Assembly (NCBI GenBank): GCA_900770335.1
Contig: CAAGKD010000094.1
Span: 1-64,000, forward strand
Source: an uncultured Sutterella sp.
Lineage (GTDB): Bacteria; Pseudomonadota; Gammaproteobacteria; Burkholderiales; Burkholderiaceae_F
Length of the DNA stretch: 64,000 nucleotides
Reading direction: 5' to 3'
Part shown: piece after piece, positions 1 to 7,804 of the stretch
Layout of the letters: each line of letters starts with the position of its first letter
Position numbering within the stretch: position 1 is the first letter of the stretch
Notes under the pieces: model-generated
Told to the model about the DNA's origin: nothing
Databases searched by the model: none
Seen by the model: the letters and a program-made list of their open reading frames with translations, nothing else
Position numbers and translations under genes: made by a program

Positions 1-249
<249 letters not shown>

Positions 250-270
250 GATCGGCTCCTGAATGAACAA

Positions 271-292
271 AGATCCGATCAGGGTCGGATCT
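271..292 (-). promoter_or_regulatory. Hairpin in the tRNA-Thr to tuf spacer
   Basis: A perfect 8-bp inverted repeat (AGATCCGA and TCGGATCT) with a 6-nt loop lies between the 3' end of tRNA-Thr and the tuf ribosome binding site. On the minus strand it is followed by TTTG. It could be an RNA-processing signal that releases tRNA-Thr, or a partial attenuator of tuf. The structure is seen directly; the function is inferred. Confidence 0.45.
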
Positions 293-310
293 GGACGTAG
301 AAAGAATTCG

Positions 311-386
<76 letters not shown>

Positions 387-391
387 AATTC

Positions 392-465
392 TGGAGCGGG
401 TGAAGGGAATCGAACCCTCGTCGGGGGCTTGGAAGGCCTCTGCTCTACCATTGAGCTACACCCGC
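392..465 (-). tRNA. tRNA-Gly (anticodon TCC)
   Basis: 74 nt on the minus strand. Acceptor GCGGGTG pairs with CACCCGC, the discriminator is T, and CCA is encoded. The anticodon loop is CTTCCAA, giving anticodon TCC. By my folding the anticodon stem GAGGC/GCCCC has one A-C mismatch, at position 28-42. All other stems pair. It is co-transcribed with the flanking tRNAs. Confidence 0.94.
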
Positions 466-536
466 TCAGGATCGAGACTGTTCGCTCCGCTGCAATTGAT
501 CTTGCGGCGCATTGACTAGTCGGTCGCAAGTTTCGC

Positions 537-622
537 TGGTGGAGGGGGATGGATTCGAACCATCGTAGGCGTAAGCCAACAGATTTACAGTCTGCCCCCT
601 TTAGCCACTCGGGCACCCCTCC
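537..622 (-). tRNA. tRNA-Tyr (anticodon GTA)
   Basis: 86 nt on the minus strand, a class II tRNA with a long variable arm. Acceptor GGAGGGG pairs with CCCCTCC, the anticodon loop CTGTAAA reads GTA, and the 3' CCA is encoded. It is the first gene of the tRNA-Tyr/Gly/Thr-tuf unit, directly downstream of a strong promoter-like sequence. Confidence 0.95.
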
Positions 623-638
623 GTAGCGAGAGGACCGA

Positions 639-667
639 ATTATTGCGGTTTCCCGACGATGTGTCAA
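639..667 (-). promoter_or_regulatory. Sigma-70-type promoter of the tRNA-tuf operon
   Basis: On the minus strand a perfect -35 box TTGACA (662-667) is followed, after 17 bases, by AATAAT (639-644) as the -10 box. The distance from the -10 box to the mature tRNA-Tyr 5' end is about 17 nt. It is the best promoter match I found in the window, as expected for a stable-RNA and tuf operon. Confidence 0.8.
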
Positions 668-767
668 GAGCCTCGGCGAAAAAAGTCCGCCTTTTCTTTC
701 GCCACACCGGATGCGCCGCGGGCGGATTCTCATAAAATCATCGGATTCCGCACAGCAGGCTCCACCC

Positions 768-2234
768 ATGCAGCTCACAGAAAGCCTCACGCTCTGGGGC
801 GCCCTCGCGGCGCTCGCGCAGTTCGCCATCGTCGCGAGCGTCATCATCCGCGTCATCCTCACACGCCATCCGCCGGGAAGCGCCTTCGCCTGGATCCTGC
901 TCACAACGATCCTCCCCTACGCGGGGTTTCTCCTCTACCTCGCCTTCGGTGAGCGCCCCCTCGGACGGCTCCGGGCGAGAAGGCTGCGCGCGACGGCCGC
1001 AATCTGGGGGGAGATGGCGAGCCGCCGCCTCACTCCCCTCGGGCCCCTGCCGCGCGAGCTCGTACGGCACCGCGCGTTCCTGCACCTCGCCGCAAAGCTC
1101 GCCGGCATGCCCCTCTCCACGGGCTCGACGGCCTCGCTCAAGCCCTCCTCGGCCGATACGATCGCCTCGCTCCGGCGCGACATCGAGGCCGCGCGCTCGT
1201 CGATCGACATGGAGTTCTACATCTGGGAGGACGGGGGCGAGGTGCGCGGCATCTCCTCGGCTCTCGTAGCTGCGGCCCGCAGAGGCGTGTGCGTGCGTAT
1301 CCTCGTCGACGACTTCGGCTCGCGCGCCTTCCTGCGCTCCGAAGCCCGCAGGCGCCTCGAGAACGCGGGCGTCAAGATCGCCTCGGCGCTTCCCATGCGG
1401 CTTCTGCAGATCTTCGGGCTGCAGCGCGCGGACATCCGGCTGCACCGCAAGACGGTGATCATCGACCGGAGGATCGCCTACACGGGGAGCTTCAACATGA
1501 TCGACCCGCACGAGTACGCCGAGGCGGCGGTGGTCGGGGCCTGGGTCGACGCCATGGTGCGCGTCGAGGGGCCCGCGGCGCAGGCCCTCGAGTCCGTGTG
1601 GCTCTTCGACTGGGCCCTGCAGCCCGACGGCGACGCCTCGGACCTTGATCTCGCGCCCATGCGCGAGGCGATTCCCAACACGGGCGAGGCGATTGTGGCG
1701 TCCGTCCCGTCGGGCCCCTACCACGCGGGCGACCGCAATCTTCTTCTCATCCTCGAGGCGATCGGACGGGCCGAGCACACGCTCACGATCACGACGCCCT
1801 ACTTCATCCCGACCGAATCGGTCGTCTCGGCGCTGCTCAACGCGAAGCTGCGCGGCGTCGACGTGACGCTCATCGTTCCGGAACGCTGCGACAGCCGCGC
1901 GACGGGCTGGGCGATGCGCCGCTACTTTGACGTGCTCCTGGAGGGCGGCATCCGGATCCTCCTCTACGAGAAGGGGCTTCTTCACACGAAATCGATCGCC
2001 GTCGACAACGAGTTCGCCGTCTTCGGCACGCTCAACATCGACAACCGCTCGATGCACCTCAACTTCGAGCTGATGATGGTGATCTTCGACAAGGACTTCG
2101 TCGCCGCGCTCGCGCGGCTGCACCGCGAGTACGAGGCCCGCTGCCGGGAGATCCGCCCCGACGCCTGGCGGCTCCGGCCGCTCGCCGACCGCCTGCGCGA
2201 GGGGGCGTGCTACCTCATCTCGCCCCTGCTTTGA
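768..2234 (+). CDS. cls: Cardiolipin synthase (phospholipase D family)
   Basis: Condenses two phosphatidylglycerols to cardiolipin plus glycerol at the inner membrane. The 488-residue product has the family's usual length and plan: two N-terminal membrane segments (about residues 5-60), then two PLD domains. Their HKD motifs are HRKTVIIDRR (H226, K228, D233) and HTKSIAVDNE (H406, K408, D413), each followed by a conserved GSFN or GTLN segment. The ATG at 768 starts the protein directly at the first membrane helix; the frame is open further upstream, but that extension is not hydrophobic. The gene diverges from the tRNA-tuf operon. Confidence 0.95.
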   Translation: MQLTESLTLWGALAALAQFAIVASVIIRVILTRHPPGSAFAWILLTTILPYAGFLLYLAFGERPLGRLRARRLRATAAIWGEMASRRLTPLGPLPRELVRHRAFLHLAAKLAGMPLSTGSTASLKPSSADTIASLRRDIEAARSSIDMEFYIWEDGGEVRGISSALVAAARRGVCVRILVDDFGSRAFLRSEARRRLENAGVKIASALPMRLLQIFGLQRADIRLHRKTVIIDRRIAYTGSFNMIDPHEYAEAAVVGAWVDAMVRVEGPAAQALESVWLFDWALQPDGDASDLDLAPMREAIPNTGEAIVASVPSGPYHAGDRNLLLILEAIGRAEHTLTITTPYFIPTESVVSALLNAKLRGVDVTLIVPERCDSRATGWAMRRYFDVLLEGGIRILLYEKGLLHTKSIAVDNEFAVFGTLNIDNRSMHLNFELMMVIFDKDFVAALARLHREYEARCREIRPDAWRLRPLADRLREGACYLISPLL

Positions 2235-2241
2235 AAAGCGC

Positions 2242-2292
2242 AAAGGGCGTCCGGCCGTCCTCCCCGCATGGGGGAGGCGCCGCACGCCCTTT
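2242..2292. terminator. Inverted repeat between convergent genes
   Basis: An outer inverted repeat (AAGGGCGT with ACGCCCTT, 2242-2250 and 2284-2292) encloses an inner stem (CCTCCCC/GGGGAGG, 2259-2277). It sits between the convergent cls and the next minus-strand gene, so a bidirectional terminator is likely, although no long T-run follows. Confidence 0.5.
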
Positions 2293-2338
2293 CCGGGAGC
2301 GCCTGCGGCTTCCGGCGGAATCCGCCTCACGCGACGCG

Positions 2339-2740
2339 TCAGGCCTTCGGATCGACCGGCGTCTCCTCGATGTCCTCGACGTCCTTCATGACGCGGCGGC
2401 GGGCCGAAGGGCCGGCGGTCATCACGCGGACCTCCTCGCGCTCATAGACACCCGGGGCGGCCTCCTGCGAGGCGCCCTCTCGGAACTGCGCGCGGGCCAT
2501 CGCCTCGGCGCTCTCCATCGTCTCGCGGAACATCCGCTCGTCGGCGGACTCGAACCCGAACTTGCGCTTGATCCAGCCCCAGCCGAGGAAGGCCGCGACG
2601 AGCACGACCGCGGCGATGGCGACGCCGGCGATGAGCGGCAGGAAGAAGATGACGAGTCCGACGGTGATCGCGATCGCGGCGAGGCCGACGATGAAGCTCA
2701 TGAAGGGGCTCGCGCTGCGCGAGGTGATGTAGATGGGCAT
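2339..2740 (-). CDS. Small membrane protein of unknown function
   Basis: A 133-residue protein I do not recognise. Residues about 14-34 and 36-55 form two adjacent hydrophobic helices, followed by the basic turn KRKFGFESADE and a charged C-terminal half rich in E, R and A, probably cytoplasmic. Two helices with a soluble tail are common in small betaproteobacterial envelope proteins. It is a single-gene unit convergent with cls. Expression is plausible from position and coding character, but no function can be assigned. Confidence 0.65.
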   Translation of the reverse strand: MPIYITSRSASPFMSFIVGLAAIAITVGLVIFFLPLIAGVAIAAVVLVAAFLGWGWIKRKFGFESADERMFRETMESAEAMARAQFREGASQEAAPGVYEREEVRVMTAGPSARRRVMKDVEDIEETPVDPKA

Positions 2741-3010
2741 GTTCTTTCCTGGTCTCCTGGCTCGCGGGCTTCGGGGCGGCGGTCCCCGGCCGCGCTTGTT
2801 GTGAATTCCTTTGAAGTATATCGGCCGGGGGAGGGCCGAAATCCGGGCCCGGAGGGCGTTTTCCTCCGCACGGGTTTCAAAGTGAAAGCAATTCTTGCCG
2901 GGCGCCGGGCACGCGGATGCGCGCCTCCATTAAGATAGCCGTCCGTTCCCAGGGAAGGCCGCCGCCGGCGCGCCGCCCAGTCCCGGGGCCCCGCGCCCCC
3001 TCTTCTTGCC

Positions 3011-3805
3011 ATGGATCACCTCAAGACCGCCCTGCCGGACATCCAGTCCACCGAAGACGAGCGCAACATCACCATCGACCGCGTCGGCGTGCGCGGCGTG
3101 AGGCTTCCTGTCATCGTCGCCGGGCGAGACAGCCCGCAGCACACCATCGCCGACTTCACGATGACGGTGTCGCTCGACGCGCGCAGGAAGGGCACGCACA
3201 TGTCGCGGTTCATCACCGTGATTGAGGAGCTCCGCGAGCCCTTGACGGACGCCGTCATGCGGCGCCTGCTCGAGGAGATGCTCGAGCAGCTTCAGGCCGA
3301 GTCCGGAACGATCGAGGTCTCCTTTCCGTTCTTCATCCGCAAGAGCGCTCCGGTGACCCGGCTCGAGAGCATCATGAGCTACGAGTGCGGCTTCGTCGTC
3401 TCGGGCGGCCGGCGAGGCGCAACGCTGCGCCAGCGCGCGCTCGTCCCCGTGACGAGCCTCTGCCCGTGCTCCAGGGAGATCTCCCGGCACGGCGCGCACA
3501 ACCAGCGCTCGCACCTGAAAAGCTCCGTCCTGCTCGCCTCGTCCATGCCGTTCGAGGACCAGATCGCCCTCTCGGAGGGCGCCGCGTCCTGCCCGCTCTG
3601 GACGCGCCTCAAGCGCGCCGACGAAAAGTACGTGACCGAATACGCCTACGAGCATCCGAAGTTCGTCGAGGACATCGTCCGCGACATGGCCGCGGCGTTC
3701 AACGCCGACGAGCGCGTCCTCGAGTACCGCGTCGAGGCGGAGAACTTCGAGTCCATCCACAATCACTCGGCCTACGCCTGGATCGAGCGCGACAAGCGCG
3801 CGTGA
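3011..3805 (+). CDS. folE2: GTP cyclohydrolase FolE2 (type IB)
   Basis: Converts GTP to 7,8-dihydroneopterin triphosphate, the first step of folate (and in many bacteria queuosine) synthesis, in the cytoplasm. The 264 residues match the COG1469/FolE2 family rather than classical FolE. Seen are GTHMSRF near residue 60, the metal-site segment SLCPCSREIS near 154-163, HGAHNQRS directly after it, and ESIHNHSAYAW near the C-terminus. The family can use metals other than zinc. The gene stands just upstream of argS on the same strand, 51 nt away. Confidence 0.95.
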   Translation: MDHLKTALPDIQSTEDERNITIDRVGVRGVRLPVIVAGRDSPQHTIADFTMTVSLDARRKGTHMSRFITVIEELREPLTDAVMRRLLEEMLEQLQAESGTIEVSFPFFIRKSAPVTRLESIMSYECGFVVSGGRRGATLRQRALVPVTSLCPCSREISRHGAHNQRSHLKSSVLLASSMPFEDQIALSEGAASCPLWTRLKRADEKYVTEYAYEHPKFVEDIVRDMAAAFNADERVLEYRVEAENFESIHNHSAYAWIERDKRA

Positions 3806-3856
3806 CGCCGGCCGCCGGAACGCCTTTTCCCCCCAAGAAATTCAATTCGTCGTCCC

Positions 3857-5623
3857 ATGTCTGACAATCAGAAAGAAGCCATCCAGCGAATCATCTCCGA
3901 GGCGCTCGCCTCGCTCGGCGCCGCTGACGCCCCCGTGACGCTCGAGCGTCCGAAGGATCCCAACCACGGCGACGTCGCCTGCACCTGCGCGATGCAGCTT
4001 GCCCGCCGCCTGCGGAAGAGCCCCCGCGCCATCGCCGAGGAGCTCGTCGCCGCGATGAAGGCCGCTCCGGGCTTCGCCGCCGCCATCGAGTCCGTCGAGA
4101 TCGCCGGCCCGGGCTTCATCAATATCCGCGTCGCCCAGCACGCGCGCAACGCCGTCGTGAGCGAGATCCTGCGCAAGGGCGCGCGCTACGGAGAGTCGGC
4201 CGAGCACGTCGGTGAGACGGTCCTTCTCGAGTACGTCTCGGCCAACCCGACCGGGCCGCTGCACCTCGGCCACGCCCGCCAGGGCGCTCTGGGCGACGTG
4301 CTCGCGAACATCTTCGCCACCCAGGGCTGGAAGGTCTCGCGCGAGTTCTACTACAACGATGCGGGCGTGCAGATCGGCAACCTCGCCATGTCCGTGCAGA
4401 TCCGCTGCCGCCAGCAGCTCGGCGAGACGGTCGAGCTCCCGGAGAACGCCTACCACGGCGAGTACATCCAGGCGATCGCCCGCGACTTCCTCGCCGGCAA
4501 GCCCGTGCTCCCGCACGGCGCGGCCGAGCCTATTGAGTCGACGAAGGACTGGACGGACACGGACCTCGTGCGCCGCTACTCGGTCGCCTACCTGCGCAAC
4601 GAGCAGGACGACGACCTCTCCGCGCTCGGCGTGCGCTTTGACAACTTCTTCCTCGAGTCCTCGCTCTACTCGACCGGGGCCGTTCAGAAGACCGTCCAGG
4701 CGATCATCGACGCGGGCGTCACCTACGACAAGGACGGCGCGCTCTGGCTGCGCACGACCGCGTTCGAGGACCTCGGCAACGGCCTCACGGACGACAAGGA
4801 CCGCGTGATGAAGAAGGCCGACGGCACCTACACGTACTTCGTGCCGGACGTCGCCTATCACCTCAACAAGTTCAGCCGCGGCTACACGAAGGCCGTCAAC
4901 ATCCAGGGCACGGACCACCACGGCACAATCGCCCGCGTCCGCGCCGGCCTGCAGGCCGCCTCGGGCGAGCTCGGCCTCACGATTCCGAAGACCTTCCCCG
5001 AGTACATCCTCCACAAGATGCTCTCCGTGGTGATGGACGGCCAGCCCGTCAAGATGAGCAAGCGCTCGGGCAACTACGTGACGCTGCGCGACCTCGTCGA
5101 CTGGGCGGGCCGCGACGCCGCGCGCTACTTCCTCGTCTCGCGCAAGGCCGACGCGGAGTTTGTCTTCGACGTGAATCTCGCGCGCTCCAAGAGCGACGAG
5201 AACCCCGTCTACTACCTGCAGTACGCCCACGCGCGCATCTGCTCGATCTTCGAGAACGCCGCCGCCTCGGGCCGTCCGGCCCCTGACGCCGACGCGCTCG
5301 CCGCCTGCGACCTTTCGCCCCTTTCGGGCAAGGCCTGCGAGACTCTCATCGGCGCGCTCGCCGAGTTCCCCGCCACGCTACGCCTCGCGGCCCGCGATCA
5401 TGCGCCGCACACGCTTTGCTACTATCTCAAGGACCTTGCCGCGGCCTTCCACGCCTTCTACAACGCCGACCGCGTGCTCGTCGACGACGAGGCCGTCCGC
5501 AACGCCCGCCTCGCGCTTCTCGCGGCCGTCCGCCAGACGCTCGCCAACGGCCTGCGCCTGCTCGGCGTCTCCGCGCCCGAGCACATGGACGAGCGCCCCG
5601 CGGCCGAGGCCATCGAGGCGTAA
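3857..5623 (+). CDS. argS: Arginyl-tRNA synthetase
   Basis: Class I aminoacyl-tRNA synthetase that charges tRNA-Arg. The 588 residues carry the N-terminal additional domain (RPKDPNHGDV near 31-40), the HIGH signature as HLGH (136-139) after SANPTGP, the KMSK loop as VKMSKRSGNY near residue 398, and a C-terminal DALR anticodon-binding domain ending with LRLLGVSAPEHM. Length and order are normal. A SPOR-domain gene follows about 70 nt downstream, an argS-ftsN-like pairing often seen in betaproteobacteria. Confidence 0.97.
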   Translation: MSDNQKEAIQRIISEALASLGAADAPVTLERPKDPNHGDVACTCAMQLARRLRKSPRAIAEELVAAMKAAPGFAAAIESVEIAGPGFINIRVAQHARNAVVSEILRKGARYGESAEHVGETVLLEYVSANPTGPLHLGHARQGALGDVLANIFATQGWKVSREFYYNDAGVQIGNLAMSVQIRCRQQLGETVELPENAYHGEYIQAIARDFLAGKPVLPHGAAEPIESTKDWTDTDLVRRYSVAYLRNEQDDDLSALGVRFDNFFLESSLYSTGAVQKTVQAIIDAGVTYDKDGALWLRTTAFEDLGNGLTDDKDRVMKKADGTYTYFVPDVAYHLNKFSRGYTKAVNIQGTDHHGTIARVRAGLQAASGELGLTIPKTFPEYILHKMLSVVMDGQPVKMSKRSGNYVTLRDLVDWAGRDAARYFLVSRKADAEFVFDVNLARSKSDENPVYYLQYAHARICSIFENAAASGRPAPDADALAACDLSPLSGKACETLIGALAEFPATLRLAARDHAPHTLCYYLKDLAAAFHAFYNADRVLVDDEAVRNARLALLAAVRQTLANGLRLLGVSAPEHMDERPAAEAIEA

Positions 5624-5691
5624 GGCAAGCGTCCCGCAGGGCCGCGCGCGCGGCCCCCGAGCAACCTCCAGGCAACAAGGAGCACCCCGAA

Positions 5692-6222
5692 GTGGCCAGA
5701 AGCGGCTTTGCCGCCGGCTTTGCCGGCTTTCTCATCGGCGTCGTGACCGGTCTCGGCATCGCTGCCGGCGCCATACTTGTGATCAACAAGAGCCCGATGC
5801 CCTTCATGGACAAGGTCGAGCGGGTCACGGCGGACGTCGATCCGGCCGCGAAGCTCGCCGGCGGGGTTGATCCCAACGCGCGCCTCAACCAGACCGACGA
5901 GGCCTCGAGCGCCGCCGCGGGCGAGACCGTCGCCACCGTCACCGTGGACGAGACGGGCAAGTCCTCCACGGCCCCGGCGGCCGCTCCCGCCCGGCCGGAG
6001 GCCTGGTGGGTTCAGCTCGGCGCCTTCCGCAACAAGTCCGACGCGGAGCAGCGCGCCGCCGAGCTCGCCATGCAGGGCGTCGCCGCCGAGATCCAGACGG
6101 GCGGCAAGGCGGGCTGGCGCGTCCGCGTCGGCCCGTTTGAAGACCGCAAGTCCGCCCGCGAGGTCGCCTCGAGCCTCGCCGACCAGGGCTTCTCCCCGTC
6201 GGTCGCGTCCGAAAGAAAGTGA
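5692..6222 (+). CDS. SPOR-domain membrane protein (FtsN-like)
   Basis: A 176-residue predicted inner-membrane protein. It has a short cytoplasmic N-terminus, one membrane helix (about residues 8-32), a low-complexity Ala/Pro/Thr periplasmic linker, and a C-terminal SPOR domain starting at WWVQLGAFRNKSDAE and ending at GFSPSVASERK. SPOR domains bind denuded glycan strands at the division septum, so a cell-division role is likely. I chose the GTG at 5692 because AAGGAG lies before it and translation from it begins directly at the membrane anchor. dsbA follows closely. Confidence 0.85.
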   Translation: MARSGFAAGFAGFLIGVVTGLGIAAGAILVINKSPMPFMDKVERVTADVDPAAKLAGGVDPNARLNQTDEASSAAAGETVATVTVDETGKSSTAPAAAPARPEAWWVQLGAFRNKSDAEQRAAELAMQGVAAEIQTGGKAGWRVRVGPFEDRKSAREVASSLADQGFSPSVASERK

Positions 6223-6260
6223 CGGAACACACACGCCAGAAAGCTAGAAGGAGCATTCCC

Positions 6261-6911
6261 ATGATCACCCGCCGCCAGGCCCTCATCTCCGCGGCCGCAG
6301 CGCCTCTCGCGCTCTCGCCGCTCGCCGCCCTCGCCGCGCCCGCCTACACGGCCGGCAAGGAGTACCTCGTCGTCACGCCGCCAGCCCCCACGCCGCGCGA
6401 CACGATCGAGGTTGTAGAGTTCTTCGCCTACACCTGCCCGCACTGCCTGCAGTTCGCCCCGCACATGGAGAAGTGGAAAAAGGCCCTTCCCGCGGGGGTC
6501 ACGCTCCGCGCCTGCCCGGTCGCGTGGCAGCCCAAGTACCTGCCCTTCACGCAGACCTACTTCGCCCTTGAGTCGCTCGGCCTGCTCGAGAAGCTCCACA
6601 TGCCCTTCTTCGAGAGCGTGATCTATCAGGAGCACCCCTACAACTACGACAATCCGGCGGCGGACATCCTCGACTTCATGATGAAGGCGGGCGTCGACGG
6701 TAAGAAGTGGGAGCAGGCCATGCGCTCGTTCAGCGTCATGAACAAGGCCCGCCAGGCGACGCAATACTGGCAGAGCTACCAGATCGACAGCACGCCGATG
6801 ATCGGCGTGGGCGGCGTCTACTCGACCGGCCCGCACCTCGTCGGCACCCGCGAAGCCACGCCCGACTGCATCAACTGGCTCGTCGAGCAGGTCCGCGCGC
6901 AACGCGGCTGA
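6261..6911 (+). CDS. dsbA: Thiol:disulfide interchange protein DsbA
   Basis: Periplasmic oxidase that introduces disulfide bonds into exported proteins. The 216-residue precursor starts MITRRQALISAAAAPLALSP, an export signal with an RR pair that resembles a Tat signal. The mature part carries the active site CPHC (C59-C62) after EVVEFFAYT, and the cis-proline segment STPMIG near the C-terminus. AAGGAG precedes the ATG at 6261 by 7 nt. It follows the SPOR gene by 38 nt and ends at a strong terminator. Disulfide formation would serve the secreted proteins encoded nearby. Confidence 0.93.
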   Translation: MITRRQALISAAAAPLALSPLAALAAPAYTAGKEYLVVTPPAPTPRDTIEVVEFFAYTCPHCLQFAPHMEKWKKALPAGVTLRACPVAWQPKYLPFTQTYFALESLGLLEKLHMPFFESVIYQEHPYNYDNPAADILDFMMKAGVDGKKWEQAMRSFSVMNKARQATQYWQSYQIDSTPMIGVGGVYSTGPHLVGTREATPDCINWLVEQVRAQRG

Positions 6912-6955
6912 TCCGACGGATCCCAAGGGGCCGGCCCGGAAGGAGCGGCCCCTCC

Positions 6956-6985
6956 CGAGGCGCCGCCCCCGCGGCGCCTTTTTCT
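6956..6985 (+). terminator. Rho-independent terminator after dsbA
   Basis: GGCGCCGC and GCGGCGCC form a perfect GC-rich stem around a short C-rich loop, followed directly by TTTTTCTT. It closes the argS-SPOR-dsbA group. Confidence 0.9.
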
Positions 6986-7003
6986 TGAAAAGGCTCCCTT
7001 TCC

Positions 7004-7783
7004 ATGCTCAACGTCTTCATCACCGGCGCCTCGAGCGGCATCGGCGCCGCGCTCGCCCGCCGGTACGCCTCCCGCGGCGCGACGCTCGGGCTTGTCGCCC
7101 GAAGCCGCGACAAGCTCGAAGCGCTCGCCGAGTCCCTCCCCGGCGGCCTGCGCCGCCACGTCGTGCTCCCCGCGGACGTCACCGTCCGTGAGGAGATCTT
7201 CGCGGCCGCGCGCGAGTTCGACCGCCGCTCGGGCGGCGCCACGGTCGTCATCGCCAACGCGGGCATCTCGCACGGCGTGAAGACCGAGTATGAGGAGGAC
7301 CTCGACATGCTCGAGGCCGTCTACCGCATCAACGTCTTCGCGATGGCCTACACGTTCCATCCCTTCATCGCTCCGATGAAGGCGCGCGGGCACGGCCAGC
7401 TCGTTGGCCTCGGATCGGTCGCGGGCATCCGCGGCCTGCCCGGGTCCGAGGCGTACTGCGCGAGCAAGTCCGCGGTCATCACGTATTGCGAGAGTCTGCG
7501 CATCGAGCTCAGGAAATACGGCATCGACGTCTCAACGATCTGCCCGGGATTCGTCCGCACCCCCCTCACGGCGGAGAATCCCTACAGGATGCCCTTCCTC
7601 ATGGAGCCCGACGACTTCGCCCGAGAGGCGGTCGAGGCGATCACGGCGCATGCGAGCTACCGCGTCATCCCCTGGCAGATGGGCGTGCTCGCGAAAATCA
7701 TGCGGCTCATCCCCAATCCGCTCTTCGACCGGATCCTCGCTAACCGCAAGCAGAAGCCCCGCGTGAGCGCGAAGAACCCCTGA
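7004..7783 (+). CDS. Short-chain dehydrogenase/reductase
   Basis: NAD(P)-dependent oxidoreductase of the classical SDR type, 259 residues. It shows the nucleotide-binding motif TGASSGIG (residues 7-14), the NAG motif (IANAGIS), a catalytic serine in GLGSVAGIRG, and the active-site pair in YCASK (Y151, K155). The C-terminal stretch (VLAKIMRLIPNPLFDRILA) is hydrophobic and basic and may lie on the membrane, as in bacterial SDRs related to lipid or envelope metabolism. Substrate cannot be told from sequence. Gene ends 21 nt from the convergent recQ. Confidence 0.88.
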   Translation: MLNVFITGASSGIGAALARRYASRGATLGLVARSRDKLEALAESLPGGLRRHVVLPADVTVREEIFAAAREFDRRSGGATVVIANAGISHGVKTEYEEDLDMLEAVYRINVFAMAYTFHPFIAPMKARGHGQLVGLGSVAGIRGLPGSEAYCASKSAVITYCESLRIELRKYGIDVSTICPGFVRTPLTAENPYRMPFLMEPDDFAREAVEAITAHASYRVIPWQMGVLAKIMRLIPNPLFDRILANRKQKPRVSAKNP

Positions 7784-7804
7784 GGCTCCTGACGGCTCCG
7801 CCGC

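Noticed and set aside
738..2330. Long minus-strand open frame opposite cls (530 codons)
   Set aside because: Composition is Arg/Asp/Val-rich without domains, typical of the antisense of a GC-rich gene; cls has clear catalytic motifs on the other strand.
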